Assembly (NCBI RefSeq): GCF_000293885.2
Contig: NZ_CP010945.1
Span: 6,282,001-6,346,000 of the forward strand
Length of the DNA: 64,000 nt
Direction: 5' to 3'
From: Pseudomonas fluorescens NCIMB 11764
GTDB lineage: Bacteria > Pseudomonadota > Gammaproteobacteria > Pseudomonadales > Pseudomonadaceae
The notes under the pieces were generated by a model. The model saw nothing but the letters and a program-made list of their open reading frames with translations, was not told where the DNA came from and searched no databases. Of this stretch, positions 54,233 to 64,000 are shown piece after piece; the stretch's first letter is position 1; each line of letters opens with the position of its first letter. A program made the position numbers and the translations under genes.

Positions 54233-54811
54233 ATGCTGCCTTTATTACTCGCTTCAAGCTCGGTGTATCGCCGGGAATTGCTGGCCCGCTTGCAGCTGCC
54301 ATTCACTTGCAGCTCGCCGGATATCGATGAAAGCCATCGTCCGGGAGAGCCCGCCATCGAGCTGGTAAAACGCCTCGCCAAAGAAAAAGCCCAGGCCCTG
54401 GCCGGCGACCATTGCGCTCATCTGATCATCGGTTCCGATCAGGTTGCGGTGCTCGGCGACAGAATCATCGGCAAGCCCCACACCTTCGAAAAGGCCCGTG
54501 AACAGTTGCAGGCTTCGAGCGGCGCCAGCGTGACCTTCCTGACTGGCCTCGCCCTGCTCAATAGCCAGACCGGACACTGCCAGGTCGACTGCGTGCCATT
54601 CACCGTACACATGCGCACACTCGACACCGCGCGCATCGAACGCTACCTGCACGCCGAACAGCCCTACGATTGCGCTGGCAGCTTCAAGGCCGAAGGTTTA
54701 GGGGTGAGCCTGTTTCAAAGCACCGAAGGTCCTGACGCCACCAGCCTGATCGGGCTGCCGCTGATTCGCCTGATCGATATGCTATTGGCCGAAGGCGTGC
54801 AAATCCCCTGA
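54233..54811 (+). CDS. Maf-family nucleotide pyrophosphatase (YceF type)
   Basis: A 192-residue Maf protein that hydrolyses non-canonical nucleotides; the SSVYRRELLARL start points to the m7GTP-specific YceF branch. Other marks are IGSDQVAVLGDRIIGKP and the Glu/Lys motif FKAEGLGVSLF. The ATG at 54233 follows GGAG by 6 bases. It diverges from yceD across about 105 bases. Confidence 0.88.
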   Translation: MLPLLLASSSVYRRELLARLQLPFTCSSPDIDESHRPGEPAIELVKRLAKEKAQALAGDHCAHLIIGSDQVAVLGDRIIGKPHTFEKAREQLQASSGASVTFLTGLALLNSQTGHCQVDCVPFTVHMRTLDTARIERYLHAEQPYDCAGSFKAEGLGVSLFQSTEGPDATSLIGLPLIRLIDMLLAEGVQIP

Positions 54812-54825
54812 AAAGCAAAAGATCG

Positions 54826-54893
54826 CAGCCTTCGGCCGCTCCTGCAGGTGGACGTTAATCCATGCAGGAGCTGCCGAAGGCTGCGATCTTTTA
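54826..54893. repeat. GATCGCAG-type long inverted repeat
   Basis: AAAGATCGCAGCCTTCGGCC and its near-perfect complement ending GAAGGCTGCGATCTTTT enclose TGCAGG-type inner arms. This is the cleanest copy of this repeat class here. It lies between the convergent maf and sppA ends and can stop both. Confidence 0.82.
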
Positions 54894-54906
54894 CGCGAGC
54901 GGGCAG

Positions 54907-55896
54907 TCAGCGCAGCGACGGACCGTGAAAACCCATCCACATCGCCAACTGCTCAGCCACACTGGCGCCAAGTTTCTTCGAGAAGCGATCGAACGGCGAC
55001 TCCTGAACGGTGAAGTCAACGAGCTCCTTCTCGCCAATCACGTCACGCGCCACCGAACTGGCATTGCCCAGACCATCGATCAATCCCAGAGGCAACGCCT
55101 GCTCACCAGACCAGACCAACCCGGAGAACAGCTCCGGATGCTCCTTGTCCTTGAGGCGATCGCCTCGACCCTTCTTGACGCTGCTGATGAACTGCTGGTG
55201 CGTCGTATCCAGCACGCCCTGCCAGAACCGGGTCTCTTCGGGCTTTTGCGGCTGGAACGGATCGAGGAACGACTTGTGCTCGCCCGACGTGTAGGTCCGA
55301 CGCTCGACACCCAGCTTCTCCATGGTGCCGACAAACCCGTAACCCGCCGCCGTCACACCAATGGAGCCCACCAGACTCGCCTTGTCGGCGTAGATCTGAT
55401 CCGCCGCACTGGCGATGTAATAAGCACCGGAAGCGCCCAGATCCGAGATCACCGCGTAAACCTTGGTGTCCGGGTGCAAGCCACGCAACCGGCGGATCTC
55501 GTCATAAACGTAACCCGACTGCACCGGACTGCCGCCCGGACTGTTGATGCGCAGAATGACACCCTTGACCTTTTCATCCTCGAAGGCGGCACGCAGGCTG
55601 CCGACGATGTTGTCAGCGCTGGCGGGCTCCTTGTCGGCGATAATGCCCGTCACGTCGATCAGCGCAGTGTAATTGGCGCTGCGCGTGGCAGCTTTTTCCA
55701 TGTCCATCAGCGGCGTGAACAGAATCAGCGCGCCAAACAGATACACAAAGGTCAGCAGCTTGAAGAAAATCCCCCAACGCCGCGACCGGCGCTGCTCCTG
55801 CACGCTGGCCAGCAGGGTCTTCTCCAGCAGCTTCCAGCTCTTCTCGTCACCGCTCTCTGCGCTCGCCTTGGCGGGCGCTTTCCATTCGTCGGTCAT
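54907..55896 (-). CDS. sppA: Signal peptide peptidase SppA, short form
   Basis: A 329-residue S49-family serine protease. One N-terminal membrane anchor (LLTFVYLFGALILFTPLM) is followed by the protease domain with VILRINSPGGSPVQSGY, the nucleophile Ser in LGASGAYYIAS and the catalytic Lys in YADKASLVGSIGV. This is the single-domain form acting in the periplasm on cleaved signal peptides. It lies 24 bases after the HAD gene. Confidence 0.92.
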   Translation of the reverse strand: MTDEWKAPAKASAESGDEKSWKLLEKTLLASVQEQRRSRRWGIFFKLLTFVYLFGALILFTPLMDMEKAATRSANYTALIDVTGIIADKEPASADNIVGSLRAAFEDEKVKGVILRINSPGGSPVQSGYVYDEIRRLRGLHPDTKVYAVISDLGASGAYYIASAADQIYADKASLVGSIGVTAAGYGFVGTMEKLGVERRTYTSGEHKSFLDPFQPQKPEETRFWQGVLDTTHQQFISSVKKGRGDRLKDKEHPELFSGLVWSGEQALPLGLIDGLGNASSVARDVIGEKELVDFTVQESPFDRFSKKLGASVAEQLAMWMGFHGPSLR

Positions 55897-55920
55897 GACA
55901 TCTACCCCAGCAAAAATCTA

Positions 55921-56583
55921 TTAGGCCCGCTGACTCAGCCAGGCATGCAATTCTGAAAAACGATCGATGGCCAGTGCCGGTTCAAACAGTTTCAGCGCAT
56001 CGATTGATTGCGCGCCGTAGCTGACCGCCACCGAATCCATGCCGGCATTGCGCGCCATCTGCAGGTCGAAGGACGAATCGCCAACCATCAACGCTTGCTC
56101 CGGGCGAACCTCGCAATGGGCGAGGATCTGCTCAAGCATCAGCGGATGGGGCTTGCTGGCGGTTTCGTCGGCCGCACGAGTGATGTCGAAATAATCTTCC
56201 CAACCGTGCGCCTGCAGCACGCGATCCAGCCCGCGACGCGCCTTGCCGGTCGCAACCGCCAAGTGATAACCCTCGGCGCGAAACGCCTCCATCGACTCGA
56301 CGACACCTTCAAACAACGGCGAAGGCACGGCTTCCGAAGCGATGTAGTGATCGGCATAGTGCTGACGGAAAGCCACCAGTTCGTTGTCACCGATTTCCGG
56401 ATACAACGTACGAATAGCCTCCGGAAGGCCCAGGCCGATGATGCCTTTGACAGCAAAATCATCGCGCAACTGGAAGCCGGAACGCTCGGACGCGACGTGC
56501 ATCGCCTCGACAATCCGACCAATGGAGTCGGCGAGCGTGCCGTCCCAATCGAAAATCAGCAGCTTGTAATCAGAGGGGTGCAC
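55921..56583 (-). CDS. HAD-superfamily hydrolase, subfamily IA
   Basis: A 220-residue phosphatase with motif [11 protein letters not shown], motif II AVATGK, KPHP and motif [13 protein letters not shown]. The phosphoglycolate-phosphatase-like type commonly sits between rluC and sppA in pseudomonads. Its substrate is not known. It overlaps the end of rluC by 14 bases. Confidence 0.88.
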   Translation of the reverse strand: MHPSDYKLLIFDWDGTLADSIGRIVEAMHVASERSGFQLRDDFAVKGIIGLGLPEAIRTLYPEIGDNELVAFRQHYADHYIASEAVPSPLFEGVVESMEAFRAEGYHLAVATGKARRGLDRVLQAHGWEDYFDITRAADETASKPHPLMLEQILAHCEVRPEQALMVGDSSFDLQMARNAGMDSVAVSYGAQSIDALKLFEPALAIDRFSELHAWLSQRA

Positions 56584-57532
56584 TCAGGCGCTCCACGGTT
56601 TTGGCCCACATCTCGTCGACAGGCGCCTGCAACTTCAGCTCGCCACCGTCCGGCAGAGGTACGGTCAGCATGTAGGCGTGCAGAAACAGACGCTTACCGC
56701 CCAGGTCGCGGATTTCCTTGCTGAAATCGTCGTCGCCGTACTTGGTGTCGCCGGCGATGCAGTGCCCGGCGTGCAAGGTGTGAACACGGATCTGGTGAGT
56801 CCGGCCGGTGATCGGCTTGGCTTCGATCAGGGTGGCAAAGTCGCCGAATCGACGCAGGACCTTGAACACGGTCACAGACTCCTTGCCCTCCTCCTCGTCG
56901 ACCTCGACCATGCGCTCGCCGGAGCGCAGATTGCTCTTGCCGAGTGATGCACGAACCTGCTTGATCGAGGCCGCCCAGTTACCACGGACCAGCGCCATGT
57001 AGCGCTTATCGACGCCATCGCCGCGCAATGCCGTGTGCAAGTGACGCAGCATGCTGCGCTTCTTGGCGATCATCAGCAGGCCGGAGGTGTCACGGTCGAG
57101 ACGGTGAACCAGCTCGAGCTCCTTGCAATCGGGACGCAACTGACGAAAGGCTTCGATCACACCGTAAGTCAGGCCGCTTCCGCCGTGAACCGCAATGCCG
57201 CAAGGCTTGTTGATCACGATCAGCCCCTTGTCCTCAAAGACAATCGAGGCTTCGAGGCGTTGCAGCAGACCCTGGGCCAGGGGCACCGGTTCGTCGCGCT
57301 CCGGCACGCGAACCGGCGGCACGCGCACGATATCGCCCGCCTGCAGCTTGTATTCGGGCTTGATCCGACCTTTGTTCACTCGCACTTCGCCCTTGCGCAA
57401 AATGCGGTAAATCAAGGTCTTGGGCACGCCTTTGAGCCGAGCGAGAAGGAAGTTATCAATACGTTGGCCGGCATATTCCGGCGAGACCTCCAGCAGTTGT
57501 ACGGCTGGGGTCGAAGGGGCAGTAGTCGTCAT
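56570..57532 (-). CDS. rluC: 23S rRNA pseudouridine synthase RluC
   Basis: A 320-residue enzyme. The N-terminal S4 RNA-binding domain is [20 protein letters not shown] and the following helices. The catalytic domain has the Asp in [13 protein letters not shown]. RluC modifies 23S rRNA at 955, 2504 and 2580 in E. coli. It is divergent from rne, the order seen widely in gamma-proteobacteria. Confidence 0.93.
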   Translation of the reverse strand: MTTTAPSTPAVQLLEVSPEYAGQRIDNFLLARLKGVPKTLIYRILRKGEVRVNKGRIKPEYKLQAGDIVRVPPVRVPERDEPVPLAQGLLQRLEASIVFEDKGLIVINKPCGIAVHGGSGLTYGVIEAFRQLRPDCKELELVHRLDRDTSGLLMIAKKRSMLRHLHTALRGDGVDKRYMALVRGNWAASIKQVRASLGKSNLRSGERMVEVDEEEGKESVTVFKVLRRFGDFATLIEAKPITGRTHQIRVHTLHAGHCIAGDTKYGDDDFSKEIRDLGGKRLFLHAYMLTVPLPDGGELKLQAPVDEMWAKTVERLSAPL

Positions 57533-57561
57533 GCCGCGGATGATATCAATTTTTTATGGAA

Positions 57562-58233
57562 TTGAAGCACTTAATCATTACTGCTATAGTCGCGAACGCC
57601 GCCAAAAGCGGCCTGGACAGCGGACCAACGGTCAAAAACCGGCCCTGACCAATGCAATTCACCAGGACGCGAGGCCGTCCTACGGGGCTTTCGCTACGTA
57701 ACGGTGGAGTTTGCAGGTGTAACGAGCGCAGGTGACATAAGGCCTGAATCACGCCGCAAAGCAGAGTTTTCACTCGCTACGCGAGCCAATATTCACGGCC
57801 AGTTCACAAAGTGCAGTCAGCTGCGAATGACCCCGAGCGAACGCTTCGGAAACACCGCCTAAATTAGCCATGATGCGTGACCTCCCCTTTCGGAGCTCAC
57901 GGTAAATGCCAACCCGCTGCGGATTCTGCGCGCGGCAGCACCCGAATTATCAGGGATACGTGTAGGGTGGAGATGCACAACCGCTGGACTGTGTAGCAAT
58001 AGGCTTTATCAAGACGCTTCATCTCGTCCACAGCCACTGGTTGATTCCTCCTCCTGACTGAGTGCTTAAGTAGCCACAGCAAGCAGGACGCGTACGTCGC
58101 GATGAAGGCCCACATTGGCCGGACTTCGCTGGACACGGGAATGGCCAACCACTCCCGACGCACCTGACACCGACCGTGAGAAGTCGTGTGTGCCGAACGC
58201 CGTTTCCGGCAGCCCGGAAACCGACGGTACTAC
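57562..58233 (+). ncRNA. rne promoter and long 5' leader (rne-II-type RNA)
   Basis: A -35 TTGAAG (57562-57567), 17-bp spacer and extended -10 TGCTATAGT (to 57590) predict a start near 57597. The leader is therefore about 635 bases with no plausible gene. In pseudomonads the rne leader carries the conserved rne-II structure, through which RNase E limits its own mRNA. I infer it from position and length; I have not folded it. Confidence 0.65.
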
Positions 58234-61200
58234 ATGAAAAGAATGCTGATTAACGCAACTCAACCCGAAGAGTTGCGTGTTGCACTGGTAGATGGCCAAC
58301 GCCTCTACGACCTGGACATCGAATCCGGTGCACGCGAGCAGAAGAAGGCCAACATCTATAAAGGCCGGATTACTCGCATCGAACCAAGCCTTGAGGCTGC
58401 CTTTGTCGATTTCGGCTCCGAGCGCCACGGCTTCCTGCCCCTCAAAGAAATCTCCCGCGAATACTTCAAGAAAGCCCCTGAAGGCCGCGTCAACATCAAG
58501 GACGTCCTGAGCGAAGGCCAGGAAGTCATCGTTCAGGTCGAAAAAGAAGAACGTGGCAACAAGGGCGCCGCCCTGACCACCTTCATCAGCCTGGCCGGTC
58601 GTTACCTGGTGCTGATGCCGAACAACCCGCGTGCCGGCGGTATCTCCCGTCGCATCGAAGGCGAAGAGCGCAACGAACTGCGTGAAGCCCTGAACGGTCT
58701 GGTTGCCCCGGCCGACATGGGCCTGATCGTGCGCACTGCCGGCCTGGGCCGCAGTAGCGAAGAAATGCAGTGGGACCTCGATTACCTGCTGCAACTCTGG
58801 ACCGCCATCAAAGAAGCCTCGCTGGATCGTTCCGCGCCATTCCTGATCTACCAGGAAAGCAACGTGATCATCCGCGCCATCCGCGATTACCTGCGCCAGG
58901 ACATCGGCGAAGTACTGATCGACAGCGTTGAAGCCCAGGACGAAGCCCTGACCTTCATCCGCCAGGTGATGCCGCAGTACGCGAGCAAGATCAAGCTGTA
59001 CGAAGACAGCGTTCCGCTGTTCAACCGTTTCCAGATCGAAAGCCAGATCGAGACCGCTTTCCAGCGCGTCGTTGAACTGCCTTCCGGCGGTTCCATCGTT
59101 ATCGATCCGACCGAAGCCCTGGTGTCCATCGACATCAACTCGGCGCGCGCCACCAAAGGCAGCGACATCGAAGAAACCGCCCTGCAGACCAACCTTGAAG
59201 CCGCCGAAGAAATCGCCCGTCAGTTGCGCTTGCGTGACATCGGCGGCCTGATCGTCATCGACTTCATCGACATGACCCCTGCCAAGAACCAGCGCGCCGT
59301 GGAAGAGAAAGTCCGCGAATGCCTGGAAGCCGACCGCGCTCGCGTGCAAGTCGGTCGCATCTCGCGCTTCGGCCTGCTGGAAATGTCCCGTCAGCGCCTG
59401 CGTCCATCGCTCGGCGAAAGCAGCGGCATCGTCTGCCCGCGCTGCAATGGCACCGGCATCATCCGTGATGTTGAATCGCTGTCGCTGGCGATCCTGCGCC
59501 TGATCGAAGAAGAAGCACTGAAAGACCGCACCGCCGAAGTCCGCGCCCAAGTGCCGATTCCGGTTGCAGCCTTCCTGCTCAACGAAAAACGCAACTCGAT
59601 CACCAAGATCGAACTGCGCACCCGCGCCCGCATCGTCATTCTGCCGAACGATCACCTCGAGACGCCGCACTTCGAAGTTCAGCGCCTGCGTGATGACAGC
59701 CCGGAAGCCGCGGTCGGCCAGTCCAGCTACGAAATCGCTGCTGCCGCAGCCGAAGTCGAAGAAGTCCAGCCAGCCGCTGCGACCCGCACCCTGGTTCGCC
59801 AGGAAGCCGCGGTCAAGACTGCTCCGGCCCGCGCCAACGCTCCGGTTCCGACCGAAGTCGTCGCCGCTCCGGTGGCTGCGCCGGCCGTCGCGCCAGAGCC
59901 AAGCCTGTTCAAGGGCCTGGTGAAGTCGCTGGTCAGCCTGTTCGCTACCAAAGAAGAGCCTGCCGCTCCGGTTGTGGTTGAAAAACCGGCGACCACCGAG
60001 CGTCCGGCCCGCAACGAAGAGCGTCGCAACGGTCGCCAGCAGAGCCGCAACCGTAACGGTCGCCGCGATGAAGAGCGCAAGCCTCGCGAGGAACGTGCAC
60101 CGCGTGAAGAACGCGCACCACGTGAGCCGCGTGAAGCCCGCGAAGAAACCCCGGCAGTCGCTCGCGAAGAACGCGCTCCACGTGAAGAACGCGCACCGCG
60201 CGCCCCTCGTGAAGAACGTGCACCGCGCGCACCGCGCGAAGATCGCAAGCCACGTGGCGAGCGTGAAGAGCGGGTTCGTGAACTGCGCGAACCTCTGGAT
60301 GCCACGGCTCCGGCCGCTGCGGCTACCGCTGAAGAGCGTCCAGCCCGTCAGCCACGCGAAGAACGTGCCCCACGTCCACCGCGTGAAGAGCGTCAACCAC
60401 GTGCAGAGCAAGCCGCTGCCGCTGTTGCCGAAGAAGAACTGACCGGCAACGAAGAGCAACTGCAGGAAGACGGTCAGGAAGGCGCCGAAGGCGATCGTCC
60501 ACGCCGCCGCTCCCGTGGCCAGCGTCGTCGCAGCAACCGTCGCGAGCGTCAACGCGATGCCAACGGCAATGTGATCGAAGGTTCGGAAGAATCGGAATCC
60601 GCTGAAGGTAGCGAAGCGGGCGAAAGCCGCGAAGCGCCAAGCGCTGACGATCTGGCCGCCGGCCTGGCTGTAACCGCAGCCGTTGCCAGCAGCGTGATCA
60701 GCGCTCCGGCCGAAGCACAAGCCAACGAGCAAGCCGAACGCGCCACTGCTGCCACACTGGAAACTGCTCCAGAAGCGCCAGTCGTTGAAGCAACGACACC
60801 TGTTGAAGCAACTTCCGCTCCGGAAATCGAAGTGGCACCCGCTCAAGAAGCACAGCCTCAGGTTGAAGCTGCCGCGGAACCGGCCTTCGTTGCTGAAGCG
60901 CCTGCCGTGGTTGCAGAACCGGTTGCTGAAACCGTTGCTGAAACCGTGACCGAAACGGTTCGTGAAGTTCGCGAAGAGCAAACTGCGTTCAACTGGGTTG
61001 CCGAGCCAGCTGTTGCCGAAACGCCAGCTCCAGCGCCAGTCGCTGAGAGCGAAACGACTGAAGCCACGGTTTCCGAGCCAGTAGTGGCTGCTGCCGAACC
61101 CGCTCCAGTGGTTGAAGCGCCAGTTGTCGCTGAAGTGGCTGCTCCCGCCGCTGAAGCTGCTCCTGTCAGCGCCCTGACGCCAAGCGGCCGCGCGCCAAAC

Positions 61201-61464
61201 GACCCGCGTGAAGTGCGTCGTCGCAAGCGTGAAGAAGAGCGCCTGCAGAAGGAAGCCGAACAGGCTGCCGCTGCTGCTCCGGTCGCTGTCGAAGTGGCAC
61301 CTGTTGTGGCTGAAGTCGCCGAGGCTGCTCCTGCCCCGGCTGCTGAAGTCACTGCCGAGCCCGTTGACTCCGTGATCGCTGAAGCACCACGCTCCGTTCA
61401 GGAAGCGGTAGAGCAACACGAGCAAGCCCTGGAAAAAGAACACGAGCCTAAACCCCTCGTCTGA
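58234..61464 (+). CDS. rne: Ribonuclease E
   Basis: A 1076-residue endonuclease and degradosome scaffold. The N-terminal half has the S1 domain (about 35-120), the catalytic Asp in [11 protein letters not shown] near 303 and VIDFIDM near 346, and the zinc link CPRCNGTG near 401. From about residue 520 the protein is disordered: an Arg-rich block with repeats of EERAPRE type (about 610-720), then a long Ala/Pro/Glu/Val region. These are the expected RNA- and partner-binding tails. The start at 58234 ([10 protein letters not shown]) is standard. Confidence 0.96.
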   Translation: MKRMLINATQPEELRVALVDGQRLYDLDIESGAREQKKANIYKGRITRIEPSLEAAFVDFGSERHGFLPLKEISREYFKKAPEGRVNIKDVLSEGQEVIVQVEKEERGNKGAALTTFISLAGRYLVLMPNNPRAGGISRRIEGEERNELREALNGLVAPADMGLIVRTAGLGRSSEEMQWDLDYLLQLWTAIKEASLDRSAPFLIYQESNVIIRAIRDYLRQDIGEVLIDSVEAQDEALTFIRQVMPQYASKIKLYEDSVPLFNRFQIESQIETAFQRVVELPSGGSIVIDPTEALVSIDINSARATKGSDIEETALQTNLEAAEEIARQLRLRDIGGLIVIDFIDMTPAKNQRAVEEKVRECLEADRARVQVGRISRFGLLEMSRQRLRPSLGESSGIVCPRCNGTGIIRDVESLSLAILRLIEEEALKDRTAEVRAQVPIPVAAFLLNEKRNSITKIELRTRARIVILPNDHLETPHFEVQRLRDDSPEAAVGQSSYEIAAAAAEVEEVQPAAATRTLVRQEAAVKTAPARANAPVPTEVVAAPVAAPAVAPEPSLFKGLVKSLVSLFATKEEPAAPVVVEKPATTERPARNEERRNGRQQSRNRNGRRDEERKPREERAPREERAPREPREAREETPAVAREERAPREERAPRAPREERAPRAPREDRKPRGEREERVRELREPLDATAPAAAATAEERPARQPREERAPRPPREERQPRAEQAAAAVAEEELTGNEEQLQEDGQEGAEGDRPRRRSRGQRRRSNRRERQRDANGNVIEGSEESESAEGSEAGESREAPSADDLAAGLAVTAAVASSVISAPAEAQANEQAERATAATLETAPEAPVVEATTPVEATSAPEIEVAPAQEAQPQVEAAAEPAFVAEAPAVVAEPVAETVAETVTETVREVREEQTAFNWVAEPAVAETPAPAPVAESETTEATVSEPVVAAAEPAPVVEAPVVAEVAAPAAEAAPVSALTPSGRAPNDPREVRRRKREEERLQKEAEQAAAAAPVAVEVAPVVAEVAEAAPAPAAEVTAEPVDSVIAEAPRSVQEAVEQHEQALEKEHEPKPLV

Positions 61465-61478
61465 TTCCATCGGCCACT

Positions 61479-61517
61479 AAAAAGCCCCGCCTGGTGATCC
61501 AGGCGGGGCTTTTTTTT
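61479..61517 (+). terminator. Intrinsic terminator of rne
   Basis: AAAAAGCCCCGCCTGG-TGAT-CCAGGCGGGGCTTTTT is a 16-bp stem followed by more T, 14 bases after the rne stop. Confidence 0.95.
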
Positions 61518-61538
61518 GTCTTCGAATCCACCGCCCCC

Positions 61539-61630
61539 TGTGGGAGCGAGCCTGCTCGCGATTGCGATTTAACATTCAACATTGATGCAAGCTGACCCAC
61601 CGCCATCGCGAGCAGGCTCGCACCACAGGG
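61539..61630. repeat. REPIN between rne and the mocA-like gene
   Basis: TGTGGGAGCGAGCCTGCTCG and its inverted partner CGAGCAGGCTCGCACCACA flank about 50 bases. It lies between two convergent transcripts. Confidence 0.87.
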
Positions 61631-61633
61631 GAT

Positions 61634-62230
61634 TTATGCAGGTTTGAAAATCAGTGATTCAGGCACATCCACATCCCACAACACACCGGGATCATCGACT
61701 GTCACTTCCCATACTCGCCCCTGCGCAAACAGCGGCCGGGCTCCATGATCACCGGACAACGCCATCAGCCCCGGTCCGAAGTTGCGACCGAAGCCCACCG
61801 GATGCCCATACTCACCTTGATGCACCGGCACACTGACAGAGTCATCCGCAATCCCCGCCACCACCTGCGCGATACTGGAAGGCAAAATAAACGGCATATC
61901 CCCCAATACAATCAACCAGCCATCGAGCTGCGAGCACGCTGACACCCCGGCCGCAATGCTGTCGCCCATGCCGGTCGATTCGATCAGCACAACCTCGACA
62001 CCATAAGCCTTGGCCAAGCGAATCACTTGCGGGCGGTCTGCGGTAGTGACCAGAACGCGCTTCTCAAGGCTGGCTGGCAAACTCACCAGCACCTGCTCGA
62101 TTACCGAACGAACGGCGCCATCGCGTCCCGTACAGTCCGCCAACAGCTTATCCTTGTCGGCGCCCGCCACCTGCCGAAACCGGTCGCCCTGCCCCGCCGC
62201 CAACACGATGGCGCCGATTGCCTCACTCAT
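61634..62230 (-). CDS. MobA/MocA-like molybdenum cofactor nucleotidyltransferase
   Basis: A 198-residue nucleotidyltransferase with IVLAAGQGDRFRQ and GDMPFILP. Together with XdhC and a xanthine-dehydrogenase-family subunit it fits MocA, which makes the cytidine-dinucleotide form of the cofactor. It overlaps the end of xdhC by 4 bases (ATGA). Confidence 0.85.
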   Translation of the reverse strand: MSEAIGAIVLAAGQGDRFRQVAGADKDKLLADCTGRDGAVRSVIEQVLVSLPASLEKRVLVTTADRPQVIRLAKAYGVEVVLIESTGMGDSIAAGVSACSQLDGWLIVLGDMPFILPSSIAQVVAGIADDSVSVPVHQGEYGHPVGFGRNFGPGLMALSGDHGARPLFAQGRVWEVTVDDPGVLWDVDVPESLIFKPA

Positions 62231-63210
62231 ACCTCCTCCCGCAGCGGCTTCTTTTGTTTCAGTTCGACGCCGTTCTTGATCGCCACGATTTCGGCTAGCA
62301 ACGACAAGGCGATTTCCGCCGGGGAATGGCTGCCGATGTGGAGACCGATCGGCCCGTGCAAACGCTCGATGGCCTCTTGTGACAAGCCTAGCTGAGCCAG
62401 GTTATCCCGGCGCTTCAGGCTGTTGACCCGCGAGCCCAGCGCGCCGACATAAAAGGCCCGGGAGTCGAGGGCCGTGAGCAACGCCATGTCATCCAGGCGC
62501 GGATCGTGGGTCAGCGCAACGATGGCGGTGCGTTCATCGGTCTGGATGTTCAACACCGCTTCGTCGGGCATGCCGGGGACAAAGCGACCGTGCTGTTCTT
62601 CCCAGCCGTAGACGAATTCGGTGCGTGGGTCGCAGATCAGCACTTCGAAATCCAGCAGCCGCGCCATCTCGGCGACATAGCGGGACAGTTGCCCCGCACC
62701 GATCAGCAACAAGCGCCAGCGCGGACCATAGATCGCACGCAACGTGTGACTGTCGAAACTCAGCACATCGCTCTTGTTCGCCGGCTGTAACACCACCTCG
62801 CCGGTCGCAATATCCAGCGAGCGCGCAACGATTTCATGGGCCTCGCAACGCGCCAGCAATTGGGCGACCCAGGCGGGGTCACCGACGCGTTCCTCGGTGA
62901 GGCGCAAGGTGCCGCCACACGGCAAACCAAAGCGTGCGGCCTCCTCGCGGGTAACGCCGTACGTGATCAGTTGCACCGGCGGCCCGTCAGCCGGAATCCG
63001 CCCATCGTGCAACCGGGCAATCAGATCATCCTCGACACACCCGCCGGACACCGAACCGATCACCACGCCATCTTCGCGCAAGGCCAGCATGGCGCCAGGT
63101 GCCCGGGGCGCGGTGCCCCAGGTCTGGACCACGCTGTACAACACCACCCGCTGACCGGCGCGGCGCCATTCCAGCACGCTGCGCAGGACGTTCAGATCGA
63201 CGCTGTCCAT
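62227..63210 (-). CDS. XdhC/CoxI-family maturation protein
   Basis: A 327-residue protein. The N-terminal XdhC domain has GTAPRAPGAMLALREDG and GSVSGGCVEDDL. The C-terminal Rossmann part has LLLIGAGQLSRYVAEMARLL and YVGALGSRVNSLKRR. Such proteins sulfurate and insert the cofactor of xanthine-dehydrogenase relatives. Its start overlaps the stop of the large-subunit gene by one base. Confidence 0.88.
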   Translation of the reverse strand: MDSVDLNVLRSVLEWRRAGQRVVLYSVVQTWGTAPRAPGAMLALREDGVVIGSVSGGCVEDDLIARLHDGRIPADGPPVQLITYGVTREEAARFGLPCGGTLRLTEERVGDPAWVAQLLARCEAHEIVARSLDIATGEVVLQPANKSDVLSFDSHTLRAIYGPRWRLLLIGAGQLSRYVAEMARLLDFEVLICDPRTEFVYGWEEQHGRFVPGMPDEAVLNIQTDERTAIVALTHDPRLDDMALLTALDSRAFYVGALGSRVNSLKRRDNLAQLGLSQEAIERLHGPIGLHIGSHSPAEIALSLLAEIVAIKNGVELKQKKPLREEV

Positions 63211-64000
63211 CAGGCCTCAGCCTTCTGCCAACCCTGCAACTGATAGCGAACCGGCAGGTTGCGGATACGTTTACCGGTGGCGGCAAAGATGGCATTGCAC
63301 AGCGCGGGCGCGATCGGCGGCACGCCCGGTTCGCCGACACCGCCCAGCGGCACATTGCCCGGTGGCGTCACCAGATGCACGGCGACTTCCTTCGGCGCCA
63401 GGGACATGCGCGCCACTTCGTACATGTGGAAGTTGTCCTGCTGGACCTTGCCGTCCTTGAAGCTGATTTCGCCCAGTACCGCGTTGCCCAGGCCCATCAC
63501 GCAGGCACCTTCGAACTGCGAGCGAATCCGCTCGGGGTTGATCTGCGGGCCGCAATCCACGGCAATATCGGCCTTGTGCACGATCAATGTGCCGTCGTCT
63601 TTGACTTCGACCTCGATCACCGCCGCCACATAGGTGACGAAGCTGTAATGCACCGCCAGCCCCAGGCCTCGACCCTTCGGCAACTGCCGTCCCCAGCCCG
63701 CGGCTTTGGCAGCGGTTTCCAGCACCGTGCGCATGCGCCCGGTATCGATCGGATAGCGCTCGGGCGACTCGCCGTAGTTCCACTCTTCACTCAAGGTGCG
63801 CGGATCGATCTGACGGTCCGGGCCGAGCAAGCTGATCTGGTACTTCAGCGGATCTTCGCCAGCCTTGTGCGCCAGTTCATCGACAAAGCTCTGAATCGCA
63901 AAGCCATGAGGGATGTTCGACACCGAGCGATACCAGCCAACCCGCGTATGTATCGCCGCTTCCGGATTCTCCAGGCGCACGTTGGGAATCGCGTAAGCCA
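63210..64000 (-). CDS. Molybdopterin-binding oxidoreductase subunit, IorB-like, C-terminal part
   Basis: The frame stays open past the right edge, so only the last 263 residues are seen. They include NIPHGFAIQSFVDELAHKAG, the cofactor-site stretch AVDCGPQINPERIRSQFEGA and the terminal GGVGEPGVPPIAPALCNAI with the catalytic Glu region (GEPGVPP). This matches isoquinoline 1-oxidoreductase beta/aldehyde-oxidase large subunits. A partner 2Fe-2S small subunit should lie outside the window. The substrate is unknown. Confidence 0.85.
   Translation of the reverse strand, partial: AYAIPNVRLENPEAAIHTRVGWYRSVSNIPHGFAIQSFVDELAHKAGEDPLKYQISLLGPDRQIDPRTLSEEWNYGESPERYPIDTGRMRTVLETAAKAAGWGRQLPKGRGLGLAVHYSFVTYVAAVIEVEVKDDGTLIVHKADIAVDCGPQINPERIRSQFEGACVMGLGNAVLGEISFKDGKVQQDNFHMYEVARMSLAPKEVAVHLVTPPGNVPLGGVGEPGVPPIAPALCNAIFAATGKRIRNLPVRYQLQGWQKAEA

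Noticed and set aside
58066..61470. A 1134-codon open frame on the minus strand opposite rne
   Set aside because: It is the mirror of the rne frame, caused by codon bias and the Ala/Glu/Arg repeats. Its protein is rich in Phe, Gly and Ser without any family signature, and it has no ribosome site.

Overview
The window is ordinary chromosome of a fluorescent pseudomonad (Pseudomonas fluorescens group). This rests on three things: gene order that matches Pseudomonas core synteny (etfBA/etfdh; the tetR-rgsA-tatD-pilZ-holB-tmk-mltG-pabC-fabF-acpP-fabG-fabD-plsX-rpmF block up to rne), high GC with strong third-position bias, and many REP/REPIN repeats of the kinds typical of this group. I see no prophage, insertion sequence, CRISPR array, tRNA or rRNA.

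Region 1 (1-4.3 kb) holds the N-acetylglutaminylglutamine amide (NAGGN) osmoprotectant trio: amidotransferase (cut by the left edge), GNAT/ATP-grasp synthetase and an M42-type hydrolase. Region 2 (4.3-16.1 kb) is housekeeping and small genes: YheU, a third CsrA/Rsm paralogue, YnfA, an SDR, a DUF3309 peptide, an LTA-synthase-like sulfatase, a START protein, a MocR regulator, an OmpA/DUF4398 lipoprotein pair and a periplasmic solute-binding protein. Region 3 (14.4-18.4 kb) is electron-transfer flavoprotein: etfBA diverges from ETF-ubiquinone oxidoreductase, with a PsrA-type operator between them.

Region 4 (18.6-40.3 kb) is accessory metabolism. It has an AraC/alcohol-dehydrogenase divergent pair, an IclR regulator with a dgoK-dgoA-dgoD-dgoT D-galactonate operon, a GNAT, an MFS exporter, three small orphan genes, a yegTUVW-like set (GntR, ADP-ribosylglycohydrolase, NCS1 permease, PfkB kinase), and an araFGH sugar transporter with a sugar-dehydrogenase SDR, an SMP-30 lactonase and a DgoR-like GntR/FCD regulator. 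The dgo operon and the distant SDR gene carry near-identical promoters (same -35, same -10, same 18-bp spacer, same upstream palindrome). I read this as one galactose/arabinose oxidation regulon: sugar import by AraFGH, oxidation by the SDR, lactone opening by SMP-30, then galactonate through DgoD, DgoK and DgoA.

Region 5 (40.4-61.5 kb) is core: DUF1285, DUF4823, moaA, a TetR regulator, the sRNA rgsA, tatD, pilZ, holB, tmk, mltG, pabC, the fatty-acid genes fabF-acpP-fabG-fabD-plsX-rpmF-yceD, maf, sppA, a HAD phosphatase, rluC and rne with its long structured leader. Region 6 (61.6-64 kb) is a molybdo-hydroxylase module: MocA-like cytidylyltransferase, XdhC and an IorB-like large subunit cut by the right edge. 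The most interesting non-coding signals are the twin dgo/SDR promoters, a 30-codon upstream ORF on the SDR leader, a second shared operator at araF and the FCD regulator, and a REPIN that splits and duplicates half of the etfdh terminator.
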